Shown: positions 26,432 through 34,756, numbered from the stretch's first letter. The stretch: DNA of 64,000 nucleotides from Christiangramia oceanisediminis (GCF_022570735.2 NZ_JANCNS010000003.1:62001-126000); one strand, 5' to 3'. Translations and numbers: made by a program. Notes: a model not told the origin generated them from the letters alone.

Positions 26432-26566
26432 TGGTCCACTGAATTAGATACCAGAATCTATATCAGCCTACTTTCAACGTTAAGCCTTCATTTAGCGGTC
26501 AATAATTTTAGTAAATTTAATAGGAAGAACAAATCCTGAACCAACAGGTTTGGAAATATTAAACTT

Positions 26567-27121
26567 ATGCAGACTAGCTTTAAAATCACGACACTGTTTT
26601 TAATTCTGTCAATTAGTTTATTATGTACACAGTGTAAACAACAGGAAAAGAAAAGTATCAGCCAGGCATCCGACTTTGAAAAATTTACAGGACGGTGGAA
26701 ACTTGGAAATATTCAGGTACAGGATACCTTAACAAAGGCCTGGAACAATGCAGGCGGACTGAACAAAGATCGAAAGGGTTTTATCATCTATGATGGACTG
26801 GGCGGCATGGGAGTCCACCATGTGTCTGAAAATTATGAACAATATATCCTGGAGGGCAAAGGAGGTCTGGACAGTCTAAGTCAAAAAGACCTGAAAAAGA
26901 TGGCTACAAATTTTGTGTATTTCGGCAAATACCGAGTAAATGAAGATGACAAAACTATTGAGCATCATATAGAATCGCATATTTATCCGCAGGCATGGAA
27001 TACCATAGCAGAGAGGCGCTACGAATTCCGGGAGGACAGTCTTATCCTATCTCCTATCAACGGAAATTTTACCGCACCGGTCAGGCTTGTCTGGTTGAAA
27101 CTGGATGACCGCCCAAAGTAA
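26567..27121 (+). CDS. Lipocalin-like domain lipoprotein
   Basis: 184 residues with an N-terminal lipoprotein signal peptide (TTLFLILSISLLCTQC; Cys23). The domain from about residue 38 has KFTGRWKLGNIQVQD at the start, the GFIIYDGLGGMGVHHVSENY strand pair and ends with APVRLVWLKLD. This pattern (F-x-G-x-W-x-L ... G-x-I-x-Y-D-x-x-G-x-M ... L-x-W-x-R) is that of the lipocalin-like family PF13924, small ligand-binding beta-barrels of unknown ligand. Single gene, convergent with the XRE/membrane pair. Confidence 0.78.
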   Translation: MQTSFKITTLFLILSISLLCTQCKQQEKKSISQASDFEKFTGRWKLGNIQVQDTLTKAWNNAGGLNKDRKGFIIYDGLGGMGVHHVSENYEQYILEGKGGLDSLSQKDLKKMATNFVYFGKYRVNEDDKTIEHHIESHIYPQAWNTIAERRYEFREDSLILSPINGNFTAPVRLVWLKLDDRPK

Positions 27122-27149
27122 CTGCTAAAATTATACATGCCCTCATTTT

Positions 27150-27350
27150 CTAATCGGTCTCTTCCAGGTAGAATATATCGTTCACCGGCTTCCCAAAATA
27201 TCTTGACAGTTTAAGAGCGAGTACTGTGGAAGGAACATACTTATTGAGTTCAATGGAATTGATAGCCTGCCTGGTAACACCAATCTCTTCAGCAAGCTGC
27301 TGTTGAGTCACATTTTTTATCGCCCGCTCCACCTTTAAATTATTATTCAT
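27150..27350 (-). CDS. XRE-family helix-turn-helix regulator (small, single domain)
   Basis: 66 residues, a complete Cro/C1-type HTH: MNNNLKVERAIKNVTQQQLA (helices 1-2), EEIGVTRQAINSIELNK (turn and recognition helix), YVPSTVLALKLSRYFGKPVN (helices 4-5), with a short acidic tail. It belongs to the common minimal type of regulator paired with a membrane protein. Its ATG overlaps the 3' end of the membrane-protein gene by 8 bp, so the two are translated from one message. Likely represses its own operon through the inverted repeat upstream of the membrane gene. Confidence 0.9.
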   Translation of the reverse strand: MNNNLKVERAIKNVTQQQLAEEIGVTRQAINSIELNKYVPSTVLALKLSRYFGKPVNDIFYLEETD

Positions 27351-27819
27351 AGCTGAGTTGTTTTTTTGCTTGGTAAAGCGAGTAGTAAAATCGAATGATA
27401 AAGAAAATCAGGATGGTAAACATGTTCAGGATCATAACCATTAAAAAATCAAGATCATAGAATAGCAGGAAACAAATTCCCAGAATCAGGTAATTGATAT
27501 AGATCGCCCAAACGAGAGATTCCAACCTGATTTTACTTACAAATTCGTCTTCATGCTTTTCTTTTGAAAAGGCCACCAGAATGGCGCCTATAAGAAATAG
27601 AAGACCTACAATGGTTTTGGTGTAATTACCACTGAATAGTTTAAAGAATTCACCTTCTTCACCCAGGAATTCACCGGAATATAAAGTGAAAATCCTGCCA
27701 TCCAGAAAATCGAATTCCAGGTCAAAGAACAATACCAGTACTCCTAAAACAGCTGATGGGAGTAATAACATCCAACCTACTTTCTTAAAGCGGTTAGGGA
27801 ATAAATAATTCGCTTTCAT
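27343..27819 (-). CDS. Membrane partner of the XRE regulator
   Basis: 158 residues with about four hydrophobic helices (WMLLLPSAVLGVLVLFFDLE, IVGLLFLIGAILVAFSK, LVWAIYINYLILGICFLLF, FLMVMILNMFTILIFFIIRF). Two acidic loops separate them (DFLDGRIFTLYSGEFLGEEG; EKHEDEFVSKIRLES). The family occurs next to small XRE regulators in Bacteroidota, and the gene is first in that operon. Function unknown; it may sense an envelope signal or be the regulator's target. The ATG at 27819 lies 22 bp downstream of the predicted -7 element. Confidence 0.75.
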   Translation of the reverse strand: MKANYLFPNRFKKVGWMLLLPSAVLGVLVLFFDLEFDFLDGRIFTLYSGEFLGEEGEFFKLFSGNYTKTIVGLLFLIGAILVAFSKEKHEDEFVSKIRLESLVWAIYINYLILGICFLLFYDLDFLMVMILNMFTILIFFIIRFYYSLYQAKKQLSYE

Positions 27820-27841
27820 AAAAAAGTCATTAATAACATAC

Positions 27842-27872
27842 TAAAAGTAATTAACTAATTACTTTTAAGCAA
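27842..27872 (-). promoter_or_regulatory. Promoter with overlapping operator for the membrane/XRE operon
   Basis: Seen directly: a perfect 11-bp inverted repeat AAAAGTAATTA (27843-27853) / TAATTACTTTT (27856-27866) with a 2-bp spacer. On the minus strand the sequence TTG (27870-27872), 20 bp, TACTTTTA (27842-27849) matches the flavobacterial promoter consensus TTG-N17-23-TAnnTTTG in seven of eight positions. The palindrome overlaps the -7 element and spacer. Further half-site-like sequences occur at 27877-27883 (TAATTAC) and 27897-27908 (TAAATTACTTTT). Inference: the XRE protein binds here and represses its operon. Confidence 0.65.
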
Positions 27873-27990
27873 GCACTAATTACATTTTGTATATACTAAA
27901 TTACTTTTCAAATCAATTCTAACTTGTTTTTTATACACGCAGAACCCCAAATAGCGTATATTTACTATTCAAAAAATCCTTTTTAGCAAT

Positions 27991-28410
27991 TTGAAATTCC
28001 CTGATAATTTTTACGAATACCTGGAGTCACATACCATGATCCAAATCAAAGGTGGTAAAGAACGATTGAGCTTTCTTCCTATTTGGATGGTCCAGGTTAA
28101 TGGCCGGGTGTTTGCCCGCAGCTGGAATAAAAGTGAAAAAAGCTGGTTTACCGAAATTGAAAGATCCGGGGTTGGAGAGATCAAGTTTGGCGAAGAACTG
28201 CTTAAGATTACAGGAATAAAAGTGGATCCTTCAGATCCCATCCAGCCTGACATAAGCAATGCATACCTGCAAAAATATGACCAGCCTCATAATAAAATGT
28301 ACGCCTCAGGGATCGCGGCAAGTGAGTATTTTGAGCACACCATGGAATTCTTCCCTGAAAACCTTTTGAATTCTACCAGTATAGTTAAGGATCTAAAAAC
28401 TGCAGAATGA
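27991..28410 (+). CDS. DUF2255 family protein
   Basis: 139 residues. The opening MKFPDNFYEYLESHTMIQIK and the following LPIWMVQVNGRVFARSWN, WFTEIERSGVGEIKFGEELL match the DUF2255 family, small split-barrel-like proteins of unknown function. The first codon is TTG at 27991; the next ATG (residue 16) would cut away a conserved N-terminus, so TTG is preferred. Its stop overlaps the next start by 4 bp (ATGA), showing translational coupling with the DinB protein. The expected upstream promoter would share the region with the XRE operator. Confidence 0.8.
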   Translation: MKFPDNFYEYLESHTMIQIKGGKERLSFLPIWMVQVNGRVFARSWNKSEKSWFTEIERSGVGEIKFGEELLKITGIKVDPSDPIQPDISNAYLQKYDQPHNKMYASGIAASEYFEHTMEFFPENLLNSTSIVKDLKTAE

Positions 28411-28958
28411 AAAACTGGATAGAACGAATCGATAAGAATACCGAAAGTTTTCAGCAGATATTCGGCAGCCTCAATTCGAAAAAACTCAATTGGAAAGCCA
28501 GCGCACAAAACTGGAGCATTGCTGAAAACATTCAGCATTTGATTCGGATTAACGAATCTTATTTCCCGGTTTTCGAAGAAGTAAGGTCAGGAACCCTCAA
28601 GCTGCCCTTTGTTGCCAAATTTGGATTTATGGTCAATTTTTTTGGGAACCTGATCAAAAAATCGGTTGATCCAGCCGGAAAAAAGAAAATGAGAACCTTC
28701 CCGCTATGGGAACCTGATACCTCTGAATTGGATCCGAAAATTCTTAAAAAGTTCGAATCAAGCCAGGAACAACTAAAAGCTTATATAGTAGATCTTCATG
28801 ATGCCATTGCATCTGGAAAAGTGATCTATTCCCCGGCAAATCGAAATATAGTCTACTCACTTCCTACCGCTTTGGATATCATTGTGCTTCACCAGCAACG
28901 CCATTTTTACCAGGCCAGGGAAGTTCTGAAATTGCAAAATAGAAGTTCTCAGGAATAA
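28407..28958 (+). CDS. DinB family protein
   Basis: 183 residues, a DinB/YfiT-like four-helix protein. The helix pattern IERIDKNTESFQQIFGSLNS, ASAQNWSIAENIQHLIRINE (with His34-like WSIAENIQHL as first metal-ligand helix), and IIVLHQQRHFYQAREVLK (HxxxH at the C-terminal helix) gives the three histidines that bind a metal in the DinB superfamily. Members act as metal-dependent transferases with thiols or simply have unknown roles. It is coupled to the DUF2255 gene by an overlapping ATGA, so both probably serve one purpose. Confidence 0.85.
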   Translation: MKNWIERIDKNTESFQQIFGSLNSKKLNWKASAQNWSIAENIQHLIRINESYFPVFEEVRSGTLKLPFVAKFGFMVNFFGNLIKKSVDPAGKKKMRTFPLWEPDTSELDPKILKKFESSQEQLKAYIVDLHDAIASGKVIYSPANRNIVYSLPTALDIIVLHQQRHFYQAREVLKLQNRSSQE

Positions 28959-29091
28959 TTCGTTCGTTATAATTCTTTCTTAGGACATCATTTTAAGTCG
29001 AAGCAGTCATCACGATAAGCCAGAATTTTGTTCAGATTTTTAAGTTGAAAATCCTTACTTTTGGCGGTCTTAGAAAAGAGACCTTGAATTT

Positions 29092-29658
29092 ATGAAAGGA
29101 AGAAAAAAAAGAGAGCAACAGGCAAAGATCTTACGAATATTTAGAAAAGTGCATCGCACTACAGGAGCTTTGTTGTTTATCTTCTTCTTTTTAATTTCGG
29201 TTTCTGGAGTGCTTCTGGGCTGGAAAAAGGACAGCTTCGGGATCATCCTCCCGGAAACCAAAGAAGGCTCTACTTCGAATTTGACTGATTGGCTTCCTCT
29301 GGACAGCCTTCACGATAAAGCAGTGCTGGTGCTTCGTGATTCAGTATCTCCAGATCTATCATCAAGCATAGACAGGATTGATGTTCGCAAGGAAAAAGGA
29401 TCGGTTAAGTTTATTTTTGAAGACCATTTCTATGGCATTCAGCTTGATGGAGCCACCGGTGATGTTCTTAGCATCGGGAAAAGACATTCAGATCTTATTG
29501 AAAACATTCATGATGCTTCCATTATAGATAATTATCTTGGTACCTCAGGGGTGATAAAAGTGTTCTATACCACTATCATGGGGATCGCCTTACTTATTTT
29601 CACGGTGACTGGCTTTTGGCTTTGGTACGGCCCCAAGCAAATGAAAAAGAAAAGGTAG
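29092..29658 (+). CDS. PepSY domain membrane protein
   Basis: 188 residues. It has a basic N-terminus and a first membrane helix at about 26-48 (GALLFIFFFLISVSGVLLGW). An extracytoplasmic PepSY-like region follows (IDRIDVRKEKGSVKFIFEDHFYGIQLDGATGDVLSIGKR), and then a C-terminal helix IKVFYTTIMGIALLIFTVTG preceding the WLWYGPK motif. The signatures RKVHRTTGALLFI and TGFWLWYGPK mark the PepSY-associated membrane family, often next to iron or redox transport genes. No TonB receptor or reductase is adjacent here. Single gene. Confidence 0.85.
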   Translation: MKGRKKREQQAKILRIFRKVHRTTGALLFIFFFLISVSGVLLGWKKDSFGIILPETKEGSTSNLTDWLPLDSLHDKAVLVLRDSVSPDLSSSIDRIDVRKEKGSVKFIFEDHFYGIQLDGATGDVLSIGKRHSDLIENIHDASIIDNYLGTSGVIKVFYTTIMGIALLIFTVTGFWLWYGPKQMKKKR

Positions 29659-29734
29659 TTTCTTTGAATTGATTACATTTATAACTGCTAACCAGTTCCT
29701 TTTATAATTTAAAAGAACCTTCCAATTCGCAAAA

Positions 29735-30124
29735 ATGGACACCAATCATAACAATCTTCATGTCTTTAAGATACTTTTTATCATCAAAGGAATTCTTAGC
29801 ATTTTACTCTCCTTTTTGCCCGTGATCTATTTCTTTATAGGCACCTGGATGGTCACTTCACAAGTATCAAATGATGAACATGCCGGTATTGCTGGTGGCA
29901 TCATGATGGTTGTGGGCGGCTTTATTTTCCTGTTTCTCCTGGCACTGGGAATAGTTACCATTCTCGCAGGTAAATACATCGGCGAACAGCGCCGCTACAC
30001 TTTTGTCCTGGTGGTTGCGATCGTGAATTGCATTACTGGGATTCTTGGTATCCTGCTTGGTATTTTCAGTATCATAGAGCTAAACAAACCTGAGGTGAGA
30101 AAACTCTTTGGAAAGAACGCCTGA
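29735..30124 (+). CDS. Hypothetical four-helix membrane protein
   Basis: 129 residues. Four hydrophobic helices: FKILFIIKGILSILLSFLPV, GIMMVVGGFIFLFLLALGIV, and FVLVVAIVNCITGILGILLG form the clearest ones, with a further segment at YFFIGTWMV. The C-terminus GIFSIIELNKPEVRKLFGKN matches a widespread class of small bacterial membrane proteins in which a late helix is followed by the ELNKPEVKxxF motif. Function unknown. Transcribed alone between a PepSY gene and a coiled-coil protein. Confidence 0.72.
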   Translation: MDTNHNNLHVFKILFIIKGILSILLSFLPVIYFFIGTWMVTSQVSNDEHAGIAGGIMMVVGGFIFLFLLALGIVTILAGKYIGEQRRYTFVLVVAIVNCITGILGILLGIFSIIELNKPEVRKLFGKNA

Positions 30125-30385
30125 CCATTAACAACCAGAATCTTACTTAATTATTGAATTCTCAGTAATAGTCCCGGATTTTTCAAAATTCTGCAAACTA
30201 AAACTGACTGAAATCATTTATTTTCTGCCTAAAATTTCCTAATTTCCTTTCGGGTAATCTGCTTGTAATTACCCTGGAAACCCACTGGTCTGTTCCCCCC
30301 AATCAGCCCGGATTATTTACCGAAGCCCTCCCCTGGGGCCTTTTAAATAGGTACTTTCTTTTTACGCTCAAAAAAAATCAGAATC

Positions 30386-30820
30386 ATGAGAACCAAAGAA
30401 ATCAACAGTTACGGATGGGAAAGACCTGATATTATCCACAAAAATTCCATCATGTGGGATTCGCGTTTGAGCTTTATCGTTAAGGAACTTGACTTCCTTA
30501 ATTCCATGCTCAATGCGAATATTTATCCAATTGTGGAATCCCATCTTATCGAAAAATCAGAAGTATTAAAAGAACAGCTGAAAGACCTGAAAACTGAAGT
30601 TTCCAGTTTACTTACCAAGATCAAAATGCATATTAACGGCGTAAAGATCCTTTTCGATAAAAGCATAAAGACCGAGGAAGATTACAACTACAAACATGAG
30701 CACCGCAAGATCATGATCAAAATGCATGAATTTGACAGCAGCTACCAAAACCTTAAAAAGGAGATCTTCAAAACGGTTACGGAAGCCTGGAAACACCAGA
30801 AACAGAAAAAATTATCTTAG
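30386..30820 (+). CDS. Hypothetical helical protein
   Basis: 144 residues, soluble, mostly helical. Long amphipathic heptad-like stretches occur at about 28-75 (LSFIVKELDFLNSMLNANIY, KSEVLKEQLKDLKTEVSSLL) and near the C-terminus (FDSSYQNLKKEIFKTVTEAW). No catalytic motif, signal peptide or family was recognised. The protein-like periodicity and balanced composition support a real gene. Single gene before a convergent secreted protein. Confidence 0.68.
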   Translation: MRTKEINSYGWERPDIIHKNSIMWDSRLSFIVKELDFLNSMLNANIYPIVESHLIEKSEVLKEQLKDLKTEVSSLLTKIKMHINGVKILFDKSIKTEEDYNYKHEHRKIMIKMHEFDSSYQNLKKEIFKTVTEAWKHQKQKKLS

Positions 30821-30855
30821 GCTTAATGTCTAAATTATCGGATTCTAAAAAGTTC

Positions 30856-31638
30856 CTACCGGATCATTTTAACCAGATTGGCCATGTAAACCCATTTCAT
30901 CTCCCGGGTTTCAAGGCCTTTTTGCATCCTACTCTCATCCTGTGAACTAAGTCCGGCATCGAAACCTGAAGACTCGATGTATTGCTTCCAGTTATCAAAC
31001 ATATTCACGGTAATATGACTGGTATATACATCAGACCCCTGAGGCAGAAGCACCTTTAACAGTTGCCAGTTACCTTTCGCTCCTCCATCAACGACCTTTT
31101 GATGAAAAGGTTTGAATACGTCATTCTCTGCCTTTTCGTAGGCTTCCATCTGCCCCGGATTAGCTTTCATTAGATCGATGGAGGCGACCATTCCTGGTTT
31201 CATTTCAAAATCATCGGTAGTACTGTTTATCACATGTATAAACAATCGTACAGAAAGATCCCTGGATCCGCCGGCCATATCCAGTCTTTTTTCAAGGTCC
31301 TCGTCGCTTTCTGTTGGATAAGCCGTTCGTGCACTTTGCATGATACCTTCTGCAGCATTCATCATTTTTAAGGGATCATTAAAAACTGTAACCGTAAGAT
31401 ATTGATAACCCTGCTCCTCCCCGCCGGGTAGCAATTGCCAAAGGTCCCAACCCATAATATCACCATTTTTAACTCGTTGTTCATGGATCTTCTCCCAGAA
31501 ATCCTCTGTTTCCATATAAAAAGGTTCCTGATCGTTGTCCACTTTCATGAACTCGAAGATCAGGTAGGTTTCCTGCTGTTGTGCAGATATGCCTAAACTA
31601 AAAATCAGGATAAATAATAAAAGAACTAATCGCTTCAT
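30856..31638 (-). CDS. Hypothetical secreted protein
   Basis: 260 residues with a signal peptide (MKRLVLLLFILIFSLGISAQ). The mature part has two similar halves, each with strand-rich patterns such as TYLIFEFMKVDNDQEPFYM and YQYLTVTVFNDPLKMMNAAE, then VASIDLMKANPGQMEAYEKA and YTSHITVNMFDNWKQYIESS. The alternation of beta strands and helices fits a pair of ferredoxin-like (dimeric alpha-beta barrel) domains. That is an inference from pattern only; no named family is recognised. Divergent from the ATP-cone nuclease gene. Confidence 0.68.
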   Translation of the reverse strand: MKRLVLLLFILIFSLGISAQQQETYLIFEFMKVDNDQEPFYMETEDFWEKIHEQRVKNGDIMGWDLWQLLPGGEEQGYQYLTVTVFNDPLKMMNAAEGIMQSARTAYPTESDEDLEKRLDMAGGSRDLSVRLFIHVINSTTDDFEMKPGMVASIDLMKANPGQMEAYEKAENDVFKPFHQKVVDGGAKGNWQLLKVLLPQGSDVYTSHITVNMFDNWKQYIESSGFDAGLSSQDESRMQKGLETREMKWVYMANLVKMIR

Positions 31639-31792
31639 AATACTAATGGTTTAGATTAGCTTAAAGATACTTAAATTATTTTATTTTTCTGATTTTCAGT
31701 ATTTTACATTTTTTTAATTCTGAATGAAGCCGGATTTTTTTAGTTCGATATTAAGGGTAGGATTATTTCCTAACCCAGCTTCAATTTGCTGC

Positions 31793-31822
31793 TTTTGATA
31801 AAATACTTTCTTCGTATCTTAA
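31793..31822 (+). promoter_or_regulatory. Possible promoter of the nuclease/beta-CASP cluster
   Basis: TTTTG at 31793-31797, 17-bp spacer, then TATCTTAA at 31815-31822 (six of eight matches to TAnnTTTG allowing the two free positions). The start codon lies at 31842, leaving a short leader. Weak individual matches; spacing is in the usual range. Confidence 0.3.
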
Positions 31823-31841
31823 AGCGTACGAATTCCTTAGA

Positions 31842-32678
31842 ATGTCAACAAGAAAATTTCATGTCATAAAATCAACGGGGGAAAAAGCAAAATTCTCATT
31901 TTCAAAATTACGTGGTTCCCTGCTAAAAAGCGGAGCAGATAAAAAAACGGTAGACATCGTAATAGACCAGATGCGGGATAAGCTCCACCAGGGTATGAGT
32001 ACCAGGGAAATCTATAACAGGGCATTTTCTCTTTTGAAACAGGTGAAATCGGTTTATGCTTCAAAATATAAATTAAAAAAAGCCCTTTATGAACTGGGGC
32101 CTTCGGGTTTCCCATTCGAAAAATTCATCGGTAAGCTGTTTGAAGCTGAAGGATATAGTGTAAAGATGAACCAGTTCTTCCAGGGAGAATGTGTGGATCA
32201 TGAGGTAGATGTGGTCGCATTCAAACAATCTGAAAGGCACCTGGTAGAATGCAAGTTTCACAGCGAAGAAGGCCGCACCTGTGATGTTAAGATCCCGCTT
32301 TATATTCATTCCCGCTTCAGGGACATCCATGAAAGGGAGAACAGTCATTCAACCGATCAAGGCTGGCTGGTCACCAACACCCGTTTTACCGATGATGCCC
32401 TGCAGTACGGAAAATGCATTCGCCTCAACATGATAAGCTGGGACTATCCTGTAAAAAACAGCCTTAAGGAATTGATTGACAAACATCAAATCTATCCTTT
32501 AAGCGTATCTACCATCCTCACCAGGACTGAAAAGGAAGAACTATTGAATAATGACCTCATCCTTGTTCAGGATGTGCTTCAGAATAAAAAAATACTTTCA
32601 AAAATAGGGATACAGGAACCGCGGCGATCCAGGATAATCTCGGAATATGAGGTTCTATGCTCAAAAAACCATATATAA
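31842..32678 (+). CDS. ATP-cone domain fused to a restriction-endonuclease-like (Mrr-type) nuclease
   Basis: 278 residues. Residues about 4-85 (KFHVIKSTGEKAKFSFSKLR ... LLKQVKSVYASKYKLKKALY) form an ATP-cone, the nucleotide-sensing domain known from ribonucleotide reductases and NrdR. Residues about 88-230 are a Mrr-type restriction-endonuclease fold: FPFEKFIGKLFEAEGYSVK (helix with Glu93), then HEVDVVA (Asp123) and HLVECKFH, giving the D-x(12)-ExK active site with Glu136/Lys138. All catalytic residues are present. The stop overlaps the next start (TAATG), coupling it to the beta-CASP gene. ATP or dATP level may gate DNA cleavage; the target is unknown. Confidence 0.85.
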   Translation: MSTRKFHVIKSTGEKAKFSFSKLRGSLLKSGADKKTVDIVIDQMRDKLHQGMSTREIYNRAFSLLKQVKSVYASKYKLKKALYELGPSGFPFEKFIGKLFEAEGYSVKMNQFFQGECVDHEVDVVAFKQSERHLVECKFHSEEGRTCDVKIPLYIHSRFRDIHERENSHSTDQGWLVTNTRFTDDALQYGKCIRLNMISWDYPVKNSLKELIDKHQIYPLSVSTILTRTEKEELLNNDLILVQDVLQNKKILSKIGIQEPRRSRIISEYEVLCSKNHI

Positions 32679-34051
32679 TGAAAAATACGGTCAAACTTCA
32701 GTTTTTAGGTGCAGCCGGCACGGTAACAGGATCAAAATTCTACCTGGAAACCGCCAATCTAAACTTGCTCATAGATTGTGGACTTTTCCAGGGACTCAAG
32801 GAATTACGTGAAAAGAACTGGGAACAATTGCCCATTAATGTTAAGAACCTGGATTACGTATTGCTTACTCATGGTCACCTGGACCATACAGGTTATTTAC
32901 CTAAACTCTACAAACAGGGATTCAAGGGCCAGATCCTGGCTTCAGCTCCCAGCCTGGAGATAGCCCGCATTATTTTGACCGATACCGCCAAGATACAGGA
33001 AGAGGAAGCAGAAAAAGCCAACAAAGAACAGTATACCAGTCATCATCCGGCTCTTCCCCTCTACACCATCGAGGACGCAGAAAAGACCCTTGAGCTTTTC
33101 AGATCGGTGGATATTGAAGAATGGATAGAACTCAAAGAGGATATAAGCTTCCGGCTAAAGCCGGCAGGACATATACTTGGTGCCTGCTTCATAGAATTAA
33201 AGCTGGGTGAAAAAACCTTCCTGTTCTCTGGAGACCTTGGCCGGGAACAGGATCTCCTGATGCCTTCGCCTCAAAAACCTGAATGGGCCGACTATTTGAT
33301 CCTGGAAAGTACCTATGGTAATAAACTGCATCCTCTAGAAGATATTGAAGAGATCTTCATCAGGAACATCAGGGAGGTCATCGAATCCAAAAGTATCTTA
33401 CTCATCGCCTCCTTTGCGGTAGAGAGACTTCAGCTTTTATCTTACCTGCTGTGGAAATTGTTTAAAAAGAACAGGATCCCGGATATTCCTGTTTATTTAG
33501 ACAGCCCAATGGGGATAGATGTGACGCATCTTTTTTCTCAATTTTCGGCTTACCATAAGGTTCCAGCTTCCGAAATTAAAGCCATGAAACAGCATTTTGA
33601 ACTTGTTTCCTCTTATAAAAGAACCTGGGAGATCATAGACGAAAAAAGGCCTAGAATCGTGATCGCCGGAAGCGGTATGCTTACTGGCGGAAGGATACTA
33701 ACCTATCTTAAACAGTTTATTGACCGTGAAGATACCAGGCTCATTCTTTCAGGTTTTCAGGCAGAAGGAACCCGCGGGCGACAAATAGAAGAAGGTGCTT
33801 ACGAGATCAAAATCCACGGTAAATATTACCCTGTTAAAGCCCAGGTAGAGAAGATCTCAAGCCTTTCGGCACATGCCGATCAGCAGGAATTGGTTAACTG
33901 GTGTAAACATATTAAGAACATACCTGAACAGGTTTTCCTGGTACACGGTGAAAAACAAAGTATGGATGCGTTCAGGGTAAAATTACAATCTGAATTTAAC
34001 TGGAACATCGCAATTCCCGAAATGAATAAATCCTACGAACTGCAGGTATAA
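32678..34051 (+). CDS. Metallo-beta-lactamase/beta-CASP RNase-like hydrolase
   Basis: 457 residues from MKNTVKLQFLGAAGTVTGS. The metallo-beta-lactamase motif LLTHGHLDHTGYLP (HxHxDH at 65-70) binds two zinc ions. KPAGHILGACFIELKLGEKT and FLFSGDLGRE supply further ligands. The beta-CASP part carries ESTYGNKLH, IASFAVERLQLLSYLLWKLF and GSGMLTGGRILTYL, and the RNA-specificity end motif LSAHADQQELVNW lies near the C-terminus. This architecture is typical of CPSF-like RNases (mRNA-processing nucleases). The ATG at 32678 overlaps the upstream stop codon as TAATG. An in-frame ATG 7 codons upstream is less likely. Confidence 0.9.
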   Translation: MKNTVKLQFLGAAGTVTGSKFYLETANLNLLIDCGLFQGLKELREKNWEQLPINVKNLDYVLLTHGHLDHTGYLPKLYKQGFKGQILASAPSLEIARIILTDTAKIQEEEAEKANKEQYTSHHPALPLYTIEDAEKTLELFRSVDIEEWIELKEDISFRLKPAGHILGACFIELKLGEKTFLFSGDLGREQDLLMPSPQKPEWADYLILESTYGNKLHPLEDIEEIFIRNIREVIESKSILLIASFAVERLQLLSYLLWKLFKKNRIPDIPVYLDSPMGIDVTHLFSQFSAYHKVPASEIKAMKQHFELVSSYKRTWEIIDEKRPRIVIAGSGMLTGGRILTYLKQFIDREDTRLILSGFQAEGTRGRQIEEGAYEIKIHGKYYPVKAQVEKISSLSAHADQQELVNWCKHIKNIPEQVFLVHGEKQSMDAFRVKLQSEFNWNIAIPEMNKSYELQV

Positions 34052-34193
34052 ATCATTCTTTACACATCCATTATTTTGACTAAAAAATTTAATTCAAATC
34101 ACTGAAAACATGACATTTATCATATTAAAAAAATGCATTTCGTATTAATTTAATACCTCAAATAACAGAACAATAACTTTAAATATTGAGGCC

Positions 34194-34637
34194 ATGTCTT
34201 TAGTAAAATCCAACAAATTAAGATCGAACTGGATGAATGGTGGTTTAACCAGAAAATTTAGTTTAGATGATTTTTTTAACGATGATTTCTTTACCGAAGA
34301 ACGAAATCTTCCGGCGATGAATGTAAAGGAACATGAAGATGACTTCGAAATCGAATTTGCTGTACCTGGTTTTTCCAAAGATGATTTTGAAGTAAGTATC
34401 GAGGACGACCTTTTATATGTTTCAGCTCAAAAAAGCATGGAAGATATAGAAGACGAAGACGATTACACCCGAAAGGAATTTAGTTATTCCAGTTTTTATA
34501 AAACATTTCAAATACCTAAAAGCGTTGATCCCTCCAAAGAAGTCAAAGCAAAATACGACAACGGAATTCTAAGACTTCAGCTTTTCAAGGACGAAAAGGT
34601 CATGAATAATCAACGCAAAAAAATAGATATTGCATAA
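34194..34637 (+). CDS. Small heat-shock protein (Hsp20/alpha-crystallin family)
   Basis: 147 residues, an ATP-independent holdase chaperone. The alpha-crystallin domain runs from about residue 40 (LPAMNVKEHEDDFEIEFAVP, GFSKDDFEVSIEDDLLYVSA) to 130 (VKAKYDNGILRLQLFKDEK), with the A-x-x-x-N-G-x-L-like motif as YDNGILRLQL. The C-terminal IDI near the end (KKIDIA) is the I-x-I/V oligomerisation motif. The N-terminal arm is Asp/Phe rich (LDDFFNDDFFTEE), as usual in bacteroidetes sHSPs. It lies 140 bp after the beta-CASP gene on the same strand and ends in a strong terminator, so it may belong to that stress cluster. Confidence 0.92.
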   Translation: MSLVKSNKLRSNWMNGGLTRKFSLDDFFNDDFFTEERNLPAMNVKEHEDDFEIEFAVPGFSKDDFEVSIEDDLLYVSAQKSMEDIEDEDDYTRKEFSYSSFYKTFQIPKSVDPSKEVKAKYDNGILRLQLFKDEKVMNNQRKKIDIA

Positions 34638-34659
34638 GTTTTATAAGAACTGACTGGAA

Positions 34660-34685
34660 GGGACGGCTTAGCTGTCCCTTTTTTT
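34660..34685 (+). terminator. Rho-independent terminator of the Hsp20 gene
   Basis: Stem GGGACGGC (34660-34667) / GCTGTCCC (34671-34678), with one G-T wobble and a TTA loop, followed by seven Ts. It closes the transcription unit of the nuclease, beta-CASP and Hsp20 genes. Confidence 0.88.
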
Positions 34686-34756
34686 ATTGGCCTGGACGAT
34701 TTCCTGTTGTGAAAAAATAATGTATTTTAGAGTCTAAACCACTAAAAACCTGCATC

